Shown here: positions 1-8,854 of the stretch, piece after piece
Layout: every line of letters begins with the position of its first letter
Position numbering within the stretch: the stretch's first letter is position 1
Assembly (NCBI RefSeq): GCF_009847015.1
Contig: NZ_WVEM01000019.1
Location: forward strand, 1-64,000
Length of the DNA: 64,000 nt
Direction: 5' to 3'
Source: Sunxiuqinia indica
GTDB lineage: Bacteria; Bacteroidota; Bacteroidia; Bacteroidales; Prolixibacteraceae
Notes under the pieces: model-generated
Seen by the model: only the letters and a program-made list of their open reading frames with translations
What the model was told of the DNA's origin: nothing
The model's database searches: none
Program-made: the position numbers and the translations under genes

Positions 1-128
1 TTCTGCAAGCTTTTTCCCTAATTTACTAATAACCTTGCAATTTAACACCTTGAAATCACGGATTTTATTCACACTACCTGTTGATAACCAGTGATTTATT
101 TTGTTTTTAAGGATTGACTAACTAGATC

Positions 129-1220
129 CTATAAATTGAAGTTCCTGCTTTTAAAATGCAAATCACGTTGTGGAAATGGGATCTCAACTTTATTTTCGCG
201 GAACTGGTGATCAATTTCAAAGCGCAGATCACTTTTGATATTTTCGACCATGAAGTCATTAGCTGTCCAGAAATACAACTCAAAATCAAGTGAAGACTCT
301 CCAAAATCATTAAATCGAACAAATGCGGCCGGGGTCTTCACAATTTGAGAGTGATCTTTAGCAGCCTCAAGTAATATTCGTTCCACCAACCTGACATCAG
401 AACCATAAGCAACGCCCACAGGAACATAAAACCTGGTGACATCAGCATTGTGACTCCAGTTAATCACTTGCTGCCCTGTAAACCGAGAATTGGGGACAAT
501 AATAACAACGTTGTCGCGCGTCAACACTTTTGAAACACGTAAACCAATTTCCAGCACGCGTCCTACAACGCCCTCCATTTCTACCACATCGTCCACTTCA
601 ATCGATCCATCAAATAAAATGATAATGCCTGAAAAGAAGTCGTTAAAAATATGTTGTAAGCCGAATCCCACACCAATCAACAGAGCTGATACACTGGCAA
701 TAATCAAGGTGATTTCGAATCCAAGTGAGCCAATTGCCACACTAATCCCCAGCATCCAAATAATGTATTTAACAATCTGAAGGAACGACTTTCCCCTTCC
801 CTTATCCAGTTTTTTACTATCAATCCGATCATCAAACCAATACTCAACTAAGAAGGATAAGCCTCTGACAATATACAGGACGACCAGAATGATAAAAATA
901 TTAAAAATTTGCAACTTAAATTTTTCACCGGCATACAATACGTAATTAAAGACGATGGAACTTTTAATACCCAGCACTTCAAGTGCAATAAAAAAGAAGC
1001 TGATCCACCCCAACAACCTGGCTCCTTGCAATAAATAGCGAGAAAAACGAAAAGAAATATGCTTATTTGTCAGCAGCTTTTTAATGAATCGATGTAATAG
1101 CCGTATTATTATAAACGCTACAAAGCCTATCGCAATGATTAAAATCAAATCCAACAGGTCAACCCTGAACACATCATTTTCAAATAAAATAAGTTCTTTA
1201 AGTTTAGTCAGCATCGTCAA
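129..1220 (-). CDS. MscS-family mechanosensitive ion channel
   Basis: Small-conductance mechanosensitive channel of the inner membrane, which opens under hypo-osmotic tension to release solutes. The 363-residue protein has about four to five hydrophobic segments in its N-terminal half (near residues 20-45, 65-85, 105-125 and 150-200). The pore-lining stretch has the family pattern GVGFGLQHIFNDFFSG, followed by the beta-domain (IEVDDVVEMEGVVGRV) and the cytoplasmic vestibule with the VPNSRF motif. It overlaps the 3' end of the diadenylate cyclase gene by 17 bases and is probably translationally coupled to it. Because c-di-AMP controls osmolyte balance in other bacteria, the pairing may be functional, but that is inference. 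Confidence 0.9.
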   Translation of the reverse strand: MTMLTKLKELILFENDVFRVDLLDLILIIAIGFVAFIIIRLLHRFIKKLLTNKHISFRFSRYLLQGARLLGWISFFFIALEVLGIKSSIVFNYVLYAGEKFKLQIFNIFIILVVLYIVRGLSFLVEYWFDDRIDSKKLDKGRGKSFLQIVKYIIWMLGISVAIGSLGFEITLIIASVSALLIGVGFGLQHIFNDFFSGIIILFDGSIEVDDVVEMEGVVGRVLEIGLRVSKVLTRDNVVIIVPNSRFTGQQVINWSHNADVTRFYVPVGVAYGSDVRLVERILLEAAKDHSQIVKTPAAFVRFNDFGESSLDFELYFWTANDFMVENIKSDLRFEIDHQFRENKVEIPFPQRDLHFKSRNFNL

Positions 1221-1998
1221 TATCTATAATAATATTTTCAAGTATATTACTCAAATCAATCCCCGAGAGATTGTGCCTAAGTTCGCCAGACAGAGCAACC
1301 GAAATCCTTCCGGTTTCTTCAGAAACAATAATTGCACAGGCATCCGTATTTTCGGTAATTCCAACTGCTGCCCGATGTCGCAATCCAAACAGCGGATTTA
1401 AATCTTCCTTGTTGGTCAGCGGTAAAATACATCTTGCTGCCATTATTTTATTCCCGTTAATGATTACAGCTCCATCATGTAAAGGGGTATTTTTAAAAAA
1501 AACGGTCTCCAACAAACTATCCGAAATACGAGCGTTCAATTTTTCACCTGTTCTGATATATTCCTTCAACTCCGAATTTTGCGCAATAACGATTAAAGCT
1601 CCTGTTTTCACTTTCGCCATATTTTCGCAAGCTCTAACAATCATTTTCAAATGTTGCCCGGAAGCTGACTTCGTTTTTAGATTGAATAATTTTTCAACGC
1701 TCAGAAAGCGATTTACCTGTGGGTTACTCCCAATCAGTAACAAAAAACGTCGGATTTCGGGTTGAAACACAACAATCAAAGCCAAAATACCTACCCCAAT
1801 AAACTGCCCCATAAATGATCCGAGCAGCTCCATATTTAGCGCCCTCACCAGCAGCCAGAATAGGTACACTAAAAAAAGCCCAATAAAAATATTAAAGGCT
1901 ACGGTGCCTTTAATCAGCAAGTAAAGCTGGTAAAGCAAAAAAGCCACCAGCAATATGTCTAAAACATCTAAAAACCTTAATGTTATAAATAAGCTCAT
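1204..1998 (-). CDS. cdaA: Diadenylate cyclase CdaA (c-di-AMP synthase)
   Basis: Condenses two ATP to cyclic di-AMP at the inner membrane. The 264-residue protein has three N-terminal membrane helices (about residues 10-28, 34-54, 62-80) followed by a DisA_N-type catalytic domain. The two signature motifs are intact: DGA at about residues 175-177 (in LHDGAVII) and RHR at about 207-209 (in GLRHRAAVGI). Its ATG overlaps the folP stop by 4 bases, an arrangement common in Bacteroidota, whereas Firmicutes pair cdaA with cdaR-glmM. No CdaR-like regulator is seen next to it. Confidence 0.95.
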   Translation of the reverse strand: MSLFITLRFLDVLDILLVAFLLYQLYLLIKGTVAFNIFIGLFLVYLFWLLVRALNMELLGSFMGQFIGVGILALIVVFQPEIRRFLLLIGSNPQVNRFLSVEKLFNLKTKSASGQHLKMIVRACENMAKVKTGALIVIAQNSELKEYIRTGEKLNARISDSLLETVFFKNTPLHDGAVIINGNKIMAARCILPLTNKEDLNPLFGLRHRAAVGITENTDACAIIVSEETGRISVALSGELRHNLSGIDLSNILENIIIDIDDAD

Positions 1999-2876
1999 AA
2001 ATTAGCCGTCTCTTTAAGCTTGGTAAAAATCTTTACCGACTCAACAGCATCTTTCACATCGTGCACCCTCAAAATATCGGCTCCACCAAGCAGTGCCATC
2101 GTATTAGCCGTAATTGTTCCTCCTAAACTTTGTTCGGCATCAACTTCCAACAACTTATGGATCATTGATTTTCGGCTCATACCAACCATTACCGGCAATT
2201 GAAAAACCTTAAAGGAATCCAACCGATTTAGCAAATCATAATTATTCTCTAACGTTTTACCAAAACCAAAACCCGGATCAAGAATAACATCTTTGACTCC
2301 CGCTTTAGTCAGTTTTCGTACTTTTTCAGAAAAATATTTCGAAATATCTTTTATTATATCATCATATTGAGGATCGTCCTGCATCGTTTGAGGCGTTCCT
2401 TTCATGTGCATCAAGATGTATGGCATCCCCAATTTCCCAACGGTGTCAAACATGTGCTCATCAAAATCACCTCCTGAAATATCATTGATGATACAATCAC
2501 CACATTCATCAATTACGCGCAATGCCACCCACGAACGAAAAGTATCGATTGAAATCGGAGCCTCCGGAAACCGTTTCCGAATAGCGGTTACTGCTGGCAA
2601 TAAGCGGGTCAGTTCTTCCTTTGTTGAAATGGAATCAGCCCCCGGACGAGATGACACTGCACCAATATCGATAATGCTTACCCCCTCTTCCAGCATTTGT
2701 TCTGCACGCCGAAGAATGGCATCTTCGATTACATATTTTCCTCCGTCAAAAAAAGAATCGGGGCTTACGTTTAAAATCCCCATCACAACAGGGTTCGACA
2801 GGTCGATTAGTTGCCCATTAACATTGATCGTATGTTTTCGTTTAAAGAACTTACTTGCTGAGGTTGTGATCAACAT
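1995..2876 (-). CDS. folP: Dihydropteroate synthase
   Basis: Joins 6-hydroxymethyl-dihydropterin pyrophosphate to p-aminobenzoate in folate synthesis, and is the sulfonamide target. The 293-residue length is normal. Visible family motifs are MGILNVSPDSFFDGG (about residues 32-46), DIGAVSSRPGA, and the C-terminal VGMSRKS phosphate-binding loop. It is the first gene of a folP-cdaA-mscS unit with 4-base and 17-base overlaps. folE, another folate/pterin gene, lies 12 kb away in this window. Confidence 0.95.
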   Translation of the reverse strand: MLITTSASKFFKRKHTINVNGQLIDLSNPVVMGILNVSPDSFFDGGKYVIEDAILRRAEQMLEEGVSIIDIGAVSSRPGADSISTKEELTRLLPAVTAIRKRFPEAPISIDTFRSWVALRVIDECGDCIINDISGGDFDEHMFDTVGKLGMPYILMHMKGTPQTMQDDPQYDDIIKDISKYFSEKVRKLTKAGVKDVILDPGFGFGKTLENNYDLLNRLDSFKVFQLPVMVGMSRKSMIHKLLEVDAEQSLGGTITANTMALLGGADILRVHDVKDAVESVKIFTKLKETANL

Positions 2877-2914
2877 AAAACCTAAGTATTAGATAAGTTA
2901 AACAATGCTTCATA

Positions 2915-2922
2915 CAAAAGTA
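2915..2922 (-). promoter_or_regulatory. Candidate -7 element for folP-cdaA-mscS
   Basis: The minus strand reads TACTTTTG here, matching the Bacteroidota -7 consensus TAnnTTTG, about 39 bases before the folP ATG. No TTTG -33 box is present at the usual 19-base spacing, so support is modest. Confidence 0.35.
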
Positions 2923-2975
2923 TAATAAAGCCAACAAAATACGCATTTTTTCCTATTTTTATGGCTCAAAATTAA

Positions 2976-3527
2976 ATGCACAAAATGGAAAGAACCATTG
3001 AACAATACAATCATATTATTGAAATTTGTGAGGATATTTTCGTAAAAAAAATGAAAGACTACGGAGTTGCCTGGCGTATTTTGCGTCCCAGCTCTATGAC
3101 TGATCAAATTTTCATCAAAGCTCAGCGAATACGAAGCATTGAAATGAAGGAAAACATGAAAGTTGATGAAGGTAGTCGATCAGAATATATTGGAATTATC
3201 AATTACTGCATCATGGCGCTTGTTCAACTTGAAAAAGGAATTGCCGATGAAGATGACCTTACTGAAGAGGAAACCCATGAGCTTTACCTGAATTATTTCA
3301 ATCAAGCTAAAGATCTGATGTTAAATAAAAACCATGACTACGATGAAGCGTGGCGTCAGATGCGAATCAGCTCCATTACCGATCTTATTCTGATGAAAAT
3401 TAAGCGAACAAAACAGATAGAAGATAATGCCGGAAAAACAATCATCTCGGAAGGAATTGATGCCAATTATTTAGACATGATCAATTACGCCGTTTTTGCG
3501 TTAATTAAGCTAGAATATAAAGAATAG
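2976..3527 (+). CDS. DUF1599-family protein with internal duplication
   Basis: A cytoplasmic protein of unknown function. The 183 residues are two tandem copies of one domain, roughly 5-83 and 105-180. Parallel segments include KKMKDYGVAWRILRPSSMTDQI against LNKNHDYDEAWRQMRISSITDL, and YIGIINYCIMALVQLE against YLDMINYAVFALIKLE. This matches the DUF1599 family of Bacteroidota. ATG 2976 is used, with ATG 2985 as an alternative. It lies 9 bases before the DoxX-like gene and is likely cotranscribed with it, an arrangement I recall from Bacteroides. No enzyme activity can be assigned. Confidence 0.85.
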   Translation: MHKMERTIEQYNHIIEICEDIFVKKMKDYGVAWRILRPSSMTDQIFIKAQRIRSIEMKENMKVDEGSRSEYIGIINYCIMALVQLEKGIADEDDLTEEETHELYLNYFNQAKDLMLNKNHDYDEAWRQMRISSITDLILMKIKRTKQIEDNAGKTIISEGIDANYLDMINYAVFALIKLEYKE

Positions 3528-3536
3528 AGGAATTTT

Positions 3537-4682
3537 ATGAAAACATTGTGGCACATTGCCCGAATTCTGCTCGGGCTGGTTTTTATCTTTTCAGGTTTTG
3601 TAAAAGGCATTGATCCTTGGGGAATGGCTTATAAGTTCACCGATTATTTTAATGTCTGGGGTATGGATTCGCTAACGTCATTCGCGCTCCCTCTCGGTAT
3701 TTTGTTATCGGCAACAGAATTCGCCATTGGCATCGCACTGGTTTTCAACGTTTTTATCTCACTCACCTCGGCCCTTGCCGTATTGGTGATGAGTTTTTTC
3801 ACAGTGCTTACATTTATTCTGGCCTTGACGAATCCGGTCACCGACTGTGGTTGTTTTGGAGATGCACTAATTTTAACCAATTGGGAAACATTTTTTAAGA
3901 ATATCGTATTTCTTGCGTTCGCGATTATTGTTTTTGCCTATCGCAAACGACATCATTCCGCAAAATTTAAACCAATTGCCTCCATGATGGCGATCTCTAC
4001 AATACTGGTATTTGCTTATCTAATTGACTACTCGTACAACCACCTCCCTATTATTGATTTTCGACCTTATAAAATTGGAGTTAATATTCCTGAGGGAATG
4101 ACTGTACCAGACGATGCTCCTAAAGATGTGTATGAAAATACCTTATACTATAAAAACAAAAATACAGGAGAAGTAAAGAAGTTTACTGAAGAGAATTCCC
4201 CCTGGCAAGATTCTACAACCTGGGAATTTGAATCAATTGACACGAAATTGGTACAGGAAGGCTACAAAGCTCCAATTCACAATTTCTTTATAGAAACACC
4301 TGAAGGGGAAGACATTAAAGACTTTTTCCTTTACGATGAGAATTATACTTTTTTCTTCATATCTAAAAACCTCGATGACGCCGATATTTCTAACTTGGAA
4401 CAGCTGAGAGAACTGGCTCAATACGCAAATGCCCAGGGAATGAATTTTATAGGGTTAACGTCTTCGCTCCCCGAAAATATTGACTACTATATTGCTGAAC
4501 ATGATTTGCCCTTCGAAATGTTTAATGCCGACGAGATTACCTTAAAAACAATGATCCGTTCGAACCCAGGGCTAATGCTTATTAAAAATGGTACCATTCT
4601 GGATAAATGGCATTACAACGATTTTCCAACAATTGAAGAATTTGAGAAGCAATTAAAATACTTCGAAGTGCTAGGAAAATAG
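3537..4682 (+). CDS. DoxX-like membrane protein with C-terminal thioredoxin-fold-like domain (BT_3928-type)
   Basis: An integral membrane protein. Residues 1-140 hold four hydrophobic helices of the DoxX/MauE type, beginning RILLGLVFIFSGFVKGIDPWG and carrying the DCGCFGD motif in the loop after the third. A fifth helix lies near 148-165. Residues 230-381 resemble a thioredoxin fold but lack a CxxC pair. The family is annotated in Bacteroidota as BT_3928-like and its role is not established; the cysteine-rich loop and the thioredoxin-like tail suggest redox chemistry at the membrane (inference). A good ribosome site, AGAGGA, stands about 6 bases before the ATG, overlapping the upstream stop region. 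Confidence 0.8.
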   Translation: MKTLWHIARILLGLVFIFSGFVKGIDPWGMAYKFTDYFNVWGMDSLTSFALPLGILLSATEFAIGIALVFNVFISLTSALAVLVMSFFTVLTFILALTNPVTDCGCFGDALILTNWETFFKNIVFLAFAIIVFAYRKRHHSAKFKPIASMMAISTILVFAYLIDYSYNHLPIIDFRPYKIGVNIPEGMTVPDDAPKDVYENTLYYKNKNTGEVKKFTEENSPWQDSTTWEFESIDTKLVQEGYKAPIHNFFIETPEGEDIKDFFLYDENYTFFFISKNLDDADISNLEQLRELAQYANAQGMNFIGLTSSLPENIDYYIAEHDLPFEMFNADEITLKTMIRSNPGLMLIKNGTILDKWHYNDFPTIEEFEKQLKYFEVLGK

Positions 4683-4730
4683 ATTTTCTAACAAACTCAT
4701 ATTCATCTTTTTTAATACCAGTTCATTTTG

Positions 4731-4738
4731 TACATTTG
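4731..4738 (+). promoter_or_regulatory. Candidate -7 element for the sensor kinase gene
   Basis: TACATTTG matches the TAnnTTTG consensus and lies 19 bases before the ATG at 4758. A T-run at 4708-4711 sits at the position expected for the -33 TTTG box but matches only three of four bases. Confidence 0.4.
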
Positions 4739-4757
4739 ATAATATCAATAGTGCAAA

Positions 4758-6785
4758 ATGAACCCAAACCATTGCAGCCTTAAAAACGGAATATCTCCAA
4801 CTCACTCTGAAAACATTAAGGGTTTGTACAAAACCGGATTGATTCTCATCCTGTGTTTTGGCTTCATTGCGACCTTTGCTGAAGAGACTTTTTTGTATCA
4901 GGTAGGACTTCCAAATGTCCCTGGCTTTATGTCTCGTGACCAAAATGGAGAAGTAAAAGGATTTCCGTTGGTACTGTTCGAAAAAATCGCTCAAGATGAA
5001 AATATTCAGTTTGAATGGGTCGATGGATCGTGGAATGAGCTTTTCATAAAAGTGCAGAACGGAGAAATTGATGTGTTACCGGGCACACAGGAAACGGCTA
5101 AGCGAAAAGAAATACTTGACTTTACCGATTCCAATTTGTACACCATGTGGAGCGAGCTCTATATGAACAAGCAAACTGACTTCAAGAATATCCTTCAGCT
5201 TGAAAATAAAAAAATAGGATTGGTTATTGACGACAACAACGCCGCTGGTTTTCTTAAATACATCGCCGAATTCGATATCAAAATACAAGCGGTCTACATC
5301 AATAGTCATTCTGAAGCATTAAACAGACTGAAGAGGAAGGAACTGTTTGCCATTGTAGGTCCATCTCCGAATTTGTTAGGAGAACTCCCACCAGAAGTGG
5401 TTAGCTCAGGCCTGTATTTTAACCCCACAGAGTTGAAATATTCTTTCCCAATTGGCAAAAATGAAGACTTACGAAAAAAGATCGATAACCGTCTGGCTAT
5501 TTACAAAAGCACTCCGAACTCAATATATTTTCAACTAATTGCTGATTACAAAAAGGCTGTTTTCGAGCAAGCTCAATGGGTTTTGCCAATCTGGTTACAA
5601 TTTTTGATCTACGGATTTATCACTCTGTTTGGTGTTGCTTTTCTTTTTATAGCAGTGCTAAGACAACAAGTAAAAACAAGAACCCGGGAACTGAAAGACC
5701 GGGATACCTATTTGCACAAAGCAATGGAAGTTGGAGAAATGGGAACCTGGGAAATGAGTTTGGAGGATAGAAAAATTTACTGGTCTGACGAAGTGTATAG
5801 TTTTACCGGGGTAAACAAAGAAAAAGAATATTTGACTGCAGAATATATCAAAAGTCTTATTCATCCTGATGATCTTGAAGATGTAATAAATTTTTTCAGG
5901 AAAATTGACCAGAAAGAAACGGTCGAAAAAGAATGCAGGATAATTAACAAGCTGAATCAAACAATTTATGTCCGGCTTTTCGGTCAGCTTTTAAGAAATG
6001 AGCAACAAATTCCAGTAAAATCTATCGGAATAATCCAAATGATAACAGATCAGAAACTGCGTGAACAAGAACTAATTAAAGCAAAAGAAACAGCCGAAAA
6101 AAACGAAAAACTGAAATCAGCCTTTTTAGCAAATATGAGTCACGAGATCAGAACCCCTCTGAACTCAATCATTGGCTTTTCATATTTAATTGCATCTAAT
6201 GAGGTTGAAGAAGATAGAAAACAAGATTTCATCAATATTATTATCAAACAAAATGAAAACCTACTGACAATCATTAACGATGTTATTGATATTTCGAAAA
6301 TAGAAACCAACTCGCTTGAAATTGCAAAAAAAAGAACCGAAGTAAAACCTTTACTGAAAAGGATCTATGTCCAACACAAAGAAGATTGTCCTGCTTTGAT
6401 CGACTTTAAACTAGATATTCAGTTGGATTATTACGATTGCATCATCAATACCGATCAGACTCGCCTGGAACAGATATTAAACAACTTTATTTCGAATGCA
6501 TTTAAATATACGCCCGAAGGTGTTGTTACACTAGGGTGCCGAGAATCATCCATTCCCGGCAATTTTGATCTTTTCGTTAAAGATACTGGTATTGGTATTT
6601 CCCAAAAGGACCGGGCACTTCTATTTTCTCGATTTACTCAAGTCGATAATTTAAAGCAAGGTGCCGGATTAGGACTAGCGATCTCTCACTCTCTTGCACA
6701 ATTACTCGGTTCAAAAATTCATGTTATTTCTAAAAAAGGTAAAGGCTCGGAGTTCTATTTAAGCTTTCCGCTTTTCGAAGCCTGA
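4758..6785 (+). CDS. Sensor histidine kinase with periplasmic solute-binding domain and PAS
   Basis: A two-component sensor of 675 residues. In order: a membrane anchor or signal at about 25-42, a periplasmic SBP_bac_3-like domain at about 45-265, a transmembrane helix at about 280-302, a PAS domain at about 320-430, then HisKA with the phospho-acceptor H462 in ANMSHEIRTPLNS. The HATPase domain has the N box (NNFISNAFKY), G1 (DTGIGIS), F box (FSRFTQVD) and G2 (GAGLGLAIS). It has no receiver domain and no response regulator is adjacent, so it is an orphan whose partner is elsewhere. The ligand is unknown; by family it could be an amino acid or similar small solute. Confidence 0.9.
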   Translation: MNPNHCSLKNGISPTHSENIKGLYKTGLILILCFGFIATFAEETFLYQVGLPNVPGFMSRDQNGEVKGFPLVLFEKIAQDENIQFEWVDGSWNELFIKVQNGEIDVLPGTQETAKRKEILDFTDSNLYTMWSELYMNKQTDFKNILQLENKKIGLVIDDNNAAGFLKYIAEFDIKIQAVYINSHSEALNRLKRKELFAIVGPSPNLLGELPPEVVSSGLYFNPTELKYSFPIGKNEDLRKKIDNRLAIYKSTPNSIYFQLIADYKKAVFEQAQWVLPIWLQFLIYGFITLFGVAFLFIAVLRQQVKTRTRELKDRDTYLHKAMEVGEMGTWEMSLEDRKIYWSDEVYSFTGVNKEKEYLTAEYIKSLIHPDDLEDVINFFRKIDQKETVEKECRIINKLNQTIYVRLFGQLLRNEQQIPVKSIGIIQMITDQKLREQELIKAKETAEKNEKLKSAFLANMSHEIRTPLNSIIGFSYLIASNEVEEDRKQDFINIIIKQNENLLTIINDVIDISKIETNSLEIAKKRTEVKPLLKRIYVQHKEDCPALIDFKLDIQLDYYDCIINTDQTRLEQILNNFISNAFKYTPEGVVTLGCRESSIPGNFDLFVKDTGIGISQKDRALLFSRFTQVDNLKQGAGLGLAISHSLAQLLGSKIHVISKKGKGSEFYLSFPLFEA

Positions 6786-6819
6786 CACAACAAGTAATTT
6801 CCGACATATTGCAAAAAAT

Positions 6820-6858
6820 CCCCCGCCGGTAAGGTGCGAGAAAGGATTTTGGCGGGGG
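6820..6858. terminator. GC-rich hairpin after the sensor kinase gene
   Basis: An 8-bp stem CCCCCGCC (6820-6827) pairs with GGCGGGGG (6851-6858) across a 23-base loop, 35 bases after the kinase stop. There is no T-run on the plus strand after it; an A-run before it would read as a T-run on the minus strand. Probably a transcription end, but not a textbook one. Confidence 0.4.
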
Positions 6859-7028
6859 TCTAAATTATTAATTTAATCCGAAATTAATCAAATTTTACTT
6901 TTCCCGGAGCAATCGTCTCTATTTTATTTACAAATTTCTTACATTTAATCTTAATCGATTTACAAAAACAAAACTTAAAAGCAAGCAAACCACTATCTGC
7001 AAAAGCTTCTTCCAATTAAAAACGACCA

Positions 7029-7448
7029 ATGGAAAAAACACAACTTTTTGTTTACGGAACAATTGGTGATCCTGAGTTTTTTGAGTGTTTATTGAAACGA
7101 AAACCCAAATACAAAGCGGGCCGTCTGTCCAACTATAGTCTTTATGTAAATCCTGAAAGTGGTTATCTGTTTGTAAAACCGGATCAAGGATCAACAGTAA
7201 GTGGAAAATTAGTAGAGGTTAATGAAAAAGAAGTAAAAATTTTGGACCTGTGGGAAGATGTTCCTTTTTATGAGCGTGAAACCGTTTCGATCGAGTGCGA
7301 CTCAGGCCTTGAAAATGCTTTTGTTTACACCCAAAATGATGCGATTGGAATATCAACAAACGTAGGAACAACTAAAAGCAGACAGAGCATGTTGGATGAA
7401 ATTCAAGCCTTTAGAAATTGGATCGACAATCTGCTATTCAATGCTTAA
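7029..7448 (+). CDS. Gamma-glutamylcyclotransferase-like (AIG2/GGCT) family protein
   Basis: A small cytoplasmic protein of 139 residues. It has the family's opening strand FVYGTIGDPEFF (canonical FVYGTL), the later GYLFVKPDQGSTVSGKLVEV segment, and a charged YERE region where the catalytic glutamate sits. Members turn gamma-glutamyl-amines or dipeptides into 5-oxoproline, but many family members have uncertain substrates and this one cannot be assigned. It stands alone, with 243 bases upstream and 77 downstream. Confidence 0.75.
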   Translation: MEKTQLFVYGTIGDPEFFECLLKRKPKYKAGRLSNYSLYVNPESGYLFVKPDQGSTVSGKLVEVNEKEVKILDLWEDVPFYERETVSIECDSGLENAFVYTQNDAIGISTNVGTTKSRQSMLDEIQAFRNWIDNLLFNA

Positions 7449-7525
7449 TTCAAGATAGGTTGTAATAAAAATACGTTTTCAGCTACTTTTAATTAAAAAC
7501 GAATTGTCTTCTTAACCACGAACAC

Positions 7526-8764
7526 ATGAAAAAAATCGTCTTCCTAATTATCTCAATCAGCCTGTTGGCTTGTAATCCGAAACCCAAAGTTACCCAATGG
7601 CGTGGGATAAATCGCTCAGGTACCTATCTCGAAACCAACTTATTAAAAAGTTGGCCGGAACTTGGTCCTACTGAAATATGGGGCACTGAAACCATTGGCA
7701 ATGGCTACAGTAGCCCGATTATTACTGATAAATTTGTGTATATAACCGGTGAAATTGATAGCCTCGGATACCTGTTTAAATTGGACCATCAAGGAAAAGA
7801 AATCTGGCGTTCAGCCTATGGTAAAGAATGGACAAAAAACTTCGCTGGATCGCGAGGAACACCAAGCATATTGAACGACCAGATTTATGTTTGTTCTGGA
7901 TCTGGTGATTTGTGTTGTATTGAAACGGAAAACGGCAGTGTTTTGTGGAAAAGAAATATGCTCGACGACTTTGGTGGCGAGATTCCACGCTTTGGATATT
8001 CGCAATCGCTAGTTATTAACGGGGATCTGGTTTATTGTCAACCCGGTGGAACGGATCATAACTTGATTGCATTGGACCGAAATAGCGGAGAATTGGTTTG
8101 GTCACATCCTTATTTTAAAGAACGCCCCGGTTACAACTCTCCTCTCCTTTTCGAATGGAATAACAAAAAGATACTAGCGACATTTTCCGCCTATCATCTA
8201 CTTGGCATCGACGCAGAGACAGGCAAACTACTTTGGTCGCAAGAACAGACAAACACTATACTAGAAGAGCGAGAACCGGGAAAAGGTGACACCCACGGAA
8301 ACACGATCTTGTTTGACAACGGTTTTATCTATTATTCTGCGGCAGATGGAAATGGAGGCGTAAAACTAGCAATCAGCGAAGATGGAAATTCGATTGAAGA
8401 AATATGGCAAACACCAGGTTTCGACAACTATATGGGTGGTTTTATCAAGCTCGACGACCAACTTTATACAGGCAGCCACAGTAAACGCCAACTCGTTGCT
8501 ATAAACGGTGAAACAGCAGAAAAAACCGACAGCCTCAAACTTGGCCGAGGAATTACGATATTGGCAGATGGACTGATCTATTTTTACGCTGATAAAGGAG
8601 AGCTTTCGCTTGTTGACCCTTTTGATAAACTGGAATTAATTAGCTCTTTTGATATAAAAAAGGGAACCAAAGAACATTTTGCTCACCCGGTAATTCATCA
8701 CGGAGTTTTATACATAAGGCATGGCAACTATCTTGGAGCGTACGATATCAGAAAAAAATCATGA
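7526..8764 (+). CDS. PQQ-like beta-propeller lipoprotein
   Basis: A 412-residue exported protein. The signal peptide ends in a lipobox, LLAC, with the acylated cysteine at residue 16, so it should sit on a membrane facing the periplasm or outside. The rest is a beta-propeller with repeats of the type ENGSVLWKRN, NSGELVWSHPY and ETGKLLWSQEQ. Similar proteins are often called outer membrane protein assembly factor BamB-like or quinoprotein-like, but there is no evidence that PQQ is bound. Function unknown. Confidence 0.8.
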   Translation: MKKIVFLIISISLLACNPKPKVTQWRGINRSGTYLETNLLKSWPELGPTEIWGTETIGNGYSSPIITDKFVYITGEIDSLGYLFKLDHQGKEIWRSAYGKEWTKNFAGSRGTPSILNDQIYVCSGSGDLCCIETENGSVLWKRNMLDDFGGEIPRFGYSQSLVINGDLVYCQPGGTDHNLIALDRNSGELVWSHPYFKERPGYNSPLLFEWNNKKILATFSAYHLLGIDAETGKLLWSQEQTNTILEEREPGKGDTHGNTILFDNGFIYYSAADGNGGVKLAISEDGNSIEEIWQTPGFDNYMGGFIKLDDQLYTGSHSKRQLVAINGETAEKTDSLKLGRGITILADGLIYFYADKGELSLVDPFDKLELISSFDIKKGTKEHFAHPVIHHGVLYIRHGNYLGAYDIRKKS

Positions 8765-8797
8765 GGTAAATACTCAAGTTGAAAACAGACCCGATAT

Positions 8798-8833
8798 AAA
8801 AAGAGCCAGCGAGATAAAATCTTGCCGGCTCTT
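8798..8833. terminator. Bidirectional terminator between convergent genes
   Basis: A near-perfect stem of about 13 bp (8801-8813 with 8821-8833, one A-C mismatch and one G-T pair) surrounds a 7-base loop between the convergent propeller and prohibitin genes. An A-run before it gives a T-run for minus-strand transcripts. Confidence 0.65.
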
Positions 8834-8854
8834 CTGTCACTCAACCACTATTTA

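Noticed and set aside
52-97. Possible stem AAATCAC/GTGATTT after the mscS stop
   Set aside because: Only 7 bp with a 32-base loop and no T-run; too weak to call a terminator.
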